17,264 nt of DNA from an uncultured bacterium (GTDB lineage: Bacteria; Cyanobacteriota; Vampirovibrionia; Gastranaerophilales; Gastranaerophilaceae): positions 1 through 17,264 of the forward strand of contig CASGAK010000162.1 in assembly GCA_949299435.1 (NCBI GenBank), in the 5' to 3' direction. Every line of letters begins with the position of its first letter. The stretch's first letter is position 1. A program made the translations under genes and the position numbers. The notes beneath the pieces were generated by a model. It did no database searches, was not told the DNA's origin, and saw nothing but the letters and a program-made list of their open reading frames with translations. This document shows positions 13,548-17,264 of this stretch, one piece after another.

Positions 13548-15824
13548 AAAGGTTGCATTATTTGTCAGCATAAATAATTGTCTTTTTATTTGTCTGAGGA
13601 TCCAACTAATAATTTTTATTGCTTTTTTACAAGCTCTTTTAATATAAGGTGGACCTTGTGGAATTTTTTTATTTTCCAGCAAAACTTCTAATAATCTTGA
13701 TTCCACAGACTCTTTAAATTTATTTTTATCTTTATTTAATACATATTTTAACCAATTTTTTGATTCGTCAATTTCTTTTTCTAAAATATTATTAATTTTT
13801 TCATAATCTATATTTTCATTTATCAAGTTAGAAATTTTATTAAAATCTCTTTTATTTTCTATAATTCTATTTTCCAATCCTATAATTGATAACAATGAAT
13901 AGAAACGACTATTACCATGAGTATTAGTTAAAGGCAAAACTTGCTTTTCAAAAATTATAGAAAAACAAGTTCCATGGTATGAATCTGTAATTACCAACTC
14001 GGCATTTTTGATATAATACAGCCAATCCTCTATGGATTCTCCCCTATTCATAATTACTATTTCATAATCATTTTCTGCTGCTATTTTATTTACAAATTTT
14101 GCTATATTATTATCATATTCAAATACATAGACTGCTATAAATTTTTTACTTAAATTTTTATTTGATTTTTTACATAAATTTTCATATACATTCTTATCAA
14201 TCAAAAATACCGGATCTAATATACAAGCAGCATCAACATCAAACTCATTTTTACAGACTGATACATTATCTAATTCTCTTACTGATACAGCATCAAACCT
14301 TTTCATATAATACTCAATTGCTGTTTTTACATCTTCACCATGGTTAAATTTTTCAAATATCATACTTGCTGCACAAGAGATTTTTTTCTTTGAATTTTTT
14401 ACAAAATCAAGAAAATATAAATATTTCAGATTATATCCCCAATTCCATACCTGATCGGAACCTACTATAAATGTATCAAAGCTATCATTTAATTTAGTTA
14501 AATCTTTTTTATTTTTGCAAACTTTTGATAAGTTAAAGTATTTATTTACAAAATCTATCTTACCTTCGTTTCTAGGATATTCTTTTTTATTATCCCAAAC
14601 TTTCGGTCTGAAATTTATAATTTGGGTTGTAAAACCGAAAGATTTTACTAATTCTTGCAGGGCAAAACAAGTTAAAATTCCACCATAATTCCAACTAGCC
14701 CAGTAATTCATAATTCCGCAATCGTACTTGTCATACAAATACATATTAACAAGCTGTTTTAGGGTATATTTATCCAAGTTTTCAAAGAACTCACCACGTT
14801 TTTGATGTACATTGTGAGGGGCATACAGATTTCTGTTTCCTAAAATCGCATATTTTAAAGGAACTTTTTTAGATAAATCAAAACTTTTTTCGATTTCTGA
14901 ATATACACTTTGTGCTTTTTTATTATTCACCAAAATTAAAGAGGTACCTTTACCGTCATTTAAGTTTTTATTGTAATTATCAATTCCCCAAAAATCAGCA
15001 ATAGTAAAGTCGCCTTCTCTTTGCGTATTACAATATTTGCAATCCGTACAATTTTGTCTTAAAGAAATATTAGACAAAAACAACTGCATGTAATTATCTT
15101 CGGTTTGTTCTTTACTATAAACATTTTTATTAGTAATTGTTGTATTAATTAATGTAGATCTCCAGCCTTTTATTTTATCTCTGAAATTAACTTCTAGAAT
15201 TTTTTCATCATCAGTATTTTTTAACTCATTAAGATATTTTTTATAGACTTTTGGGGAAGGTACACCATGACATAAAATATCTACCGTTAGCAGTTTTTCG
15301 TAATTTTTTCTTAAAAATGATTTCAATCCTGCTACCTGACAAGGAGTTCCGCTAAAAAGCAGATAATTATCATTATCTAATATTTTTTTAATTTCCTGAT
15401 AAATACTTCCAATATCACTTTGCAGATATTTAGAACCTCTGAGCTTATACAACTCCTCTTTTGAATTTATAATTATATGCTTTGCTTTCAATTCCTCTAA
15501 ATCAAAAGTACAGCCGCAAATATATCCGTTTTTATTTAATATATACTCAGCGATTATAGAAAAAGCACCGCCTGATGAGCTGACTTTTCTAATTTCATCA
15601 TCAGCCATTGCTGCATAACATTCAGGAGTTTTAAAATTATCATTAATTTTATTCAAAATAGGACAAGTTTTTTTGCACAAGCCGCAATCTACACATTTAC
15701 TTTGATCAATTTCAGGGTATAAAAAACCTTCTGAATTTTCGACCATTTCAATTGCTCCATGCGGACAAATATTTGCACAAGCACTACAACCGCAACAATT
15801 ATTTCTTGCTATTATATTCTCCAT
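13536..15824 (-). CDS. Fusion of ferredoxin/FrhB-like iron-sulfur module with polysaccharide pyruvyl transferase
   Basis: A 762-residue two-part protein. Residues 1-60 form a ferredoxin with two [4Fe-4S] motifs: C10-x2-C13-x2-C16-x3-C20-P and C44-x2-C47-x2-C50-x3-C54-P. Residues about 65-360 match the coenzyme F420 hydrogenase/dehydrogenase beta subunit (FrhB) family, with SSSGGAFSIIAEYIL, FSGTPCQVAGLK, ILCHGVPSP, CTDCKYC and GDFTIADFWGI. From about 366 (YDCGIMNYWASWNYGG) it is a polysaccharide pyruvyl transferase (WcaK/CsaB-like), with VGSDQVWN (454-461), RELDNV and ITDSYHGT (H617), a family that adds pyruvate ketals from phosphoenolpyruvate. A basic amphipathic tail follows. Start ATG 15824 is chosen over an in-frame start 30 bases upstream because AAGGAAAGG precedes it and it forms a TAATG junction with the upstream stop. 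The role of the redox half is unknown. Confidence 0.87.
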   Translation of the reverse strand: MENIIARNNCCGCSACANICPHGAIEMVENSEGFLYPEIDQSKCVDCGLCKKTCPILNKINDNFKTPECYAAMADDEIRKVSSSGGAFSIIAEYILNKNGYICGCTFDLEELKAKHIIINSKEELYKLRGSKYLQSDIGSIYQEIKKILDNDNYLLFSGTPCQVAGLKSFLRKNYEKLLTVDILCHGVPSPKVYKKYLNELKNTDDEKILEVNFRDKIKGWRSTLINTTITNKNVYSKEQTEDNYMQLFLSNISLRQNCTDCKYCNTQREGDFTIADFWGIDNYNKNLNDGKGTSLILVNNKKAQSVYSEIEKSFDLSKKVPLKYAILGNRNLYAPHNVHQKRGEFFENLDKYTLKQLVNMYLYDKYDCGIMNYWASWNYGGILTCFALQELVKSFGFTTQIINFRPKVWDNKKEYPRNEGKIDFVNKYFNLSKVCKNKKDLTKLNDSFDTFIVGSDQVWNWGYNLKYLYFLDFVKNSKKKISCAASMIFEKFNHGEDVKTAIEYYMKRFDAVSVRELDNVSVCKNEFDVDAACILDPVFLIDKNVYENLCKKSNKNLSKKFIAVYVFEYDNNIAKFVNKIAAENDYEIVIMNRGESIEDWLYYIKNAELVITDSYHGTCFSIIFEKQVLPLTNTHGNSRFYSLLSIIGLENRIIENKRDFNKISNLINENIDYEKINNILEKEIDESKNWLKYVLNKDKNKFKESVESRLLEVLLENKKIPQGPPYIKRACKKAIKIISWILRQIKRQLFMLTNNATFLRF

Positions 15825-16723
15825 TAGGTACCTTTCCTTGACTTTATATAACATTTAATTTGTCTTAAAAACAAACATCTTATAAAAAATTCTCTACAAT
15901 ATCTGATAAAAAACATCTTTCTTACAAGAAATAAATATTTTAATTTTTCCAATTTTTTCATCTCAATACTTTTTATAGTATTTATCAAGATATCATAATA
16001 ATATTTGTTTTTTTTCATAAACGGCATAGGTTTATTACATTCTGATTTTGCTCTCAAAACATATTTTGCAAGGCTTTTATCAATATATCCGCATTTATAA
16101 TGATATGCCATAGGTAAAAGTATTTGCCAATTTTGCCCTAACGTTCCTTTATATATATTACGTCCAGGATTAATTTTTAAAAAAGCAGAAGATCTTATAC
16201 AAGTAGCAATAGGCTCAAAATTAACATTTTTACCAAATATCAAATCTGTAAACAAATCTGCATTTTCTAGTCTTACTTTATCACATATATGCCTATCAAT
16301 AATTGTATCAAGATCATTTTCATTAACTAAATCAGTAGCATTAAAACAAAAATCGTACTGAGGATTATTTTCTAAAAAATTAACTTTTTCTTCCAAGCAA
16401 TTCGGATAAATTATATCATCAGAATCAGGCCAAGTTAAATAATCTCCGGTAAAATATTTTAATCCGTCATCAATAGAAGCCCCGATTGGCATTACCTCAT
16501 CATGTTTTATGTATATAAACTTTTTACACTTATTCTCAAGCTGAGATTTATTATTCAGAATAATTTCTTCAGTTTTATCAGTGGAACCGTTATTTATCAG
16601 GATTAATTCAATATTTTCATAAGTTTGATATAGAATAGTATCAATATATCTTTGTATGTACCCTTCTGAGTTATAGCAAGAAGTTAGGACACTTATTAAT
16701 GGTTTAGTTTTAATATCATTCAC
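15824..16723 (-). CDS. Glycosyltransferase family 2 (GT-A fold)
   Basis: A 299-residue glycosyltransferase. The N-terminal GT-A domain has ISVLTSCYN (10-18), QTYENIELILINNGSTDKT (33-51, nucleotide-binding) and the metal-binding WPDSDD (DSDD 100-103). The QNWQILLPMAY segment at about 200 occupies the place of the catalytic-base helix (ED/QW type) of GT2 enzymes. A strongly basic C-terminal region rich in Phe, Arg and Cys, from about residue 235, may associate with the membrane. The start is GTG 16723 with AGGAG 9 bases upstream, inside the end of the flippase gene (8-bp overlap); an ATG 3 bases further on is out of frame. It probably adds one residue of the repeat unit; the sugar is unknown. 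Confidence 0.88.
   Translation of the reverse strand: MNDIKTKPLISVLTSCYNSEGYIQRYIDTILYQTYENIELILINNGSTDKTEEIILNNKSQLENKCKKFIYIKHDEVMPIGASIDDGLKYFTGDYLTWPDSDDIIYPNCLEEKVNFLENNPQYDFCFNATDLVNENDLDTIIDRHICDKVRLENADLFTDLIFGKNVNFEPIATCIRSSAFLKINPGRNIYKGTLGQNWQILLPMAYHYKCGYIDKSLAKYVLRAKSECNKPMPFMKKNKYYYDILINTIKSIEMKKLEKLKYLFLVRKMFFIRYCREFFIRCLFLRQIKCYIKSRKGT
15831..15839 (-). promoter_or_regulatory. Ribosome binding site at the GT2 / FrhB-pyruvyl transferase junction
   Basis: AAGGAAAGG on the minus strand lies 6 bases before ATG 15824, within the last codons of the GT2 gene. The stop and start share one base (TAATG), typical of translational coupling. This fixes the start of the fusion protein at 15824. 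Confidence 0.6.
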
Positions 16724-17264
16724 TTATATTTTCTCCTAATTTTTTAAATATTCGTCTTGATAAAATAAAATGACATAATGTACAAGCTATAGCAGCTAAA
16801 AAAGTAGCCGGCACTATTGCATATATTTGTAATACATTTTTTAACAGACATAAAGTTCCTGTTATTGCAATTATAAAACAAACATTAGCAGTTAGCAGAT
16901 ACAAACTTTTTTTAGCAGCTATATTTAACTGTGCAAAAGGAGTTCCAAACATTTCTATATATACCCAAGGAACAAGCCCTAAAAATAAATAAGAAATTTG
17001 TCTTATTTGCTCAGATGTAATTCCGTTATTAGAAATCAATTTTATTATAGGACCTTGCAAGAAATATGCAAAAATTACAACAATCACAAAAACTACAGAA
17101 GATAATTTTAAAAATTCTTTTATGAATTTTTTTATACTCACAATATCTTTATTTGCAAGAGCTTTGGATATATTAGACCTTAATATGCTCTTTGACGGCC
17201 CGATTGAAAAAGATGTTGAAATATCTATAATTTTCTTTGCATAATAATAACAAGATACTATACC
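16716..17264 (-). CDS. wzx: Wzx-type lipid-linked oligosaccharide flippase, C-terminal part (5' end outside window)
   Basis: The frame is open on the minus strand to the right edge, giving 182 residues; the internal GTG at 17141 is not a true start. The first visible part (CYYYAKKIIDISTSFSIGPSKSILRSNISKALANKD) has the loop typical of MATE/MOP-superfamily polysaccharide exporters. Four or five hydrophobic helices follow (LSSVVFVIVVIFAYFLQGPII, ISYLFLGLVPWVYIEMFGTPF, LLTANVCFIIAITGTLCLL, IYAIVPATFLAAIACTLCHFIL). MOP exporters move undecaprenyl-linked repeat units across the inner membrane. It is the most upstream gene seen of the minus-strand unit and overlaps the GT2 gene by 8 bp. A MurJ-like protein is possible, but the polysaccharide setting favours Wzx. 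Confidence 0.75.
   Translation of the reverse strand, partial: GIVSCYYYAKKIIDISTSFSIGPSKSILRSNISKALANKDIVSIKKFIKEFLKLSSVVFVIVVIFAYFLQGPIIKLISNNGITSEQIRQISYLFLGLVPWVYIEMFGTPFAQLNIAAKKSLYLLTANVCFIIAITGTLCLLKNVLQIYAIVPATFLAAIACTLCHFILSRRIFKKLGENISE

Noticed and set aside
15825..15854. Ten-residue N-terminal extension of the FrhB-pyruvyl transferase fusion
   Set aside because: The TAATG junction and the AAGGAAAGG site favour the start at 15824, which leaves the first ferredoxin cysteine at the usual distance.

Overview
This is an A+T-rich bacterial chromosome window. It looks like a gut Gastranaerophilales genome (Melainabacteria/Vampirovibrionia, the non-photosynthetic sister group of Cyanobacteria). 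I infer this from the style of the prepilin at 635-1351 (a GFTLAEVLITLGIIGIIAAMT leader followed by a conserved RLKKFYSAINQA stretch), from the uncharacterised protein at 2534-3553 with an N-terminal NFTGLW motif, and from the base composition. These are recollections of family style, not database results, so the assignment is moderate.

The left third (1-3600) is a mixed housekeeping/accessory region. It holds the C-terminal end of a protein with a carboxypeptidase-regulatory-like beta domain (1-309), a 325-base gap, a type IV pilin-like protein (minus strand), and a small divergent HTH protein separated from the pilin gene by a perfect 16-bp palindrome. These are followed by a PnuC nicotinamide-riboside-type transporter (minus strand, apparently leaderless) and a divergent 339-residue hydrophobic protein of unknown function. 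Three perfect 10-bp A+T-only or nearly A+T-only hairpins punctuate this part.

The right four fifths (3681-17264) is a surface polysaccharide locus made of two convergent transcription units. The plus-strand unit has nine tightly packed genes with overlapping or near-touching reading frames: an initiating polyprenyl-phosphate sugar-phosphate transferase; a fused heptose-1-phosphate guanylyltransferase/heptose-bisphosphate phosphatase (HddC-GmhB); a membrane O-acyltransferase; GmhA; HddA; a GT4 glycosyltransferase; a second GT4; a Wzy/WaaL-type membrane protein; and a third GT4 related to the second. The minus-strand unit, entering from the right edge, carries the C-terminal part of a Wzx-type flippase, a GT2 glycosyltransferase, and a 762-residue fusion of a two-[4Fe-4S] ferredoxin/FrhB-like module with a polysaccharide pyruvyl transferase. 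The two units meet with a 12-bp overlap of their last coding regions at 13536-13547.

Together the genes read as a Wzx/Wzy-dependent pathway. GmhA, HddA, the GmhB domain and the HddC domain form the complete set for GDP-D-glycero-alpha-D-manno-heptose from sedoheptulose 7-phosphate. The initiating transferase loads the first sugar on the lipid carrier and three GT4 enzymes plus one GT2 extend the repeat unit. The acyltransferase and the pyruvyl transferase may decorate it, Wzx flips it and Wzy polymerises it. No chain-length regulator or outer-membrane exporter is inside the window. No tRNA, rRNA, CRISPR array, insertion sequence or integrase was seen.
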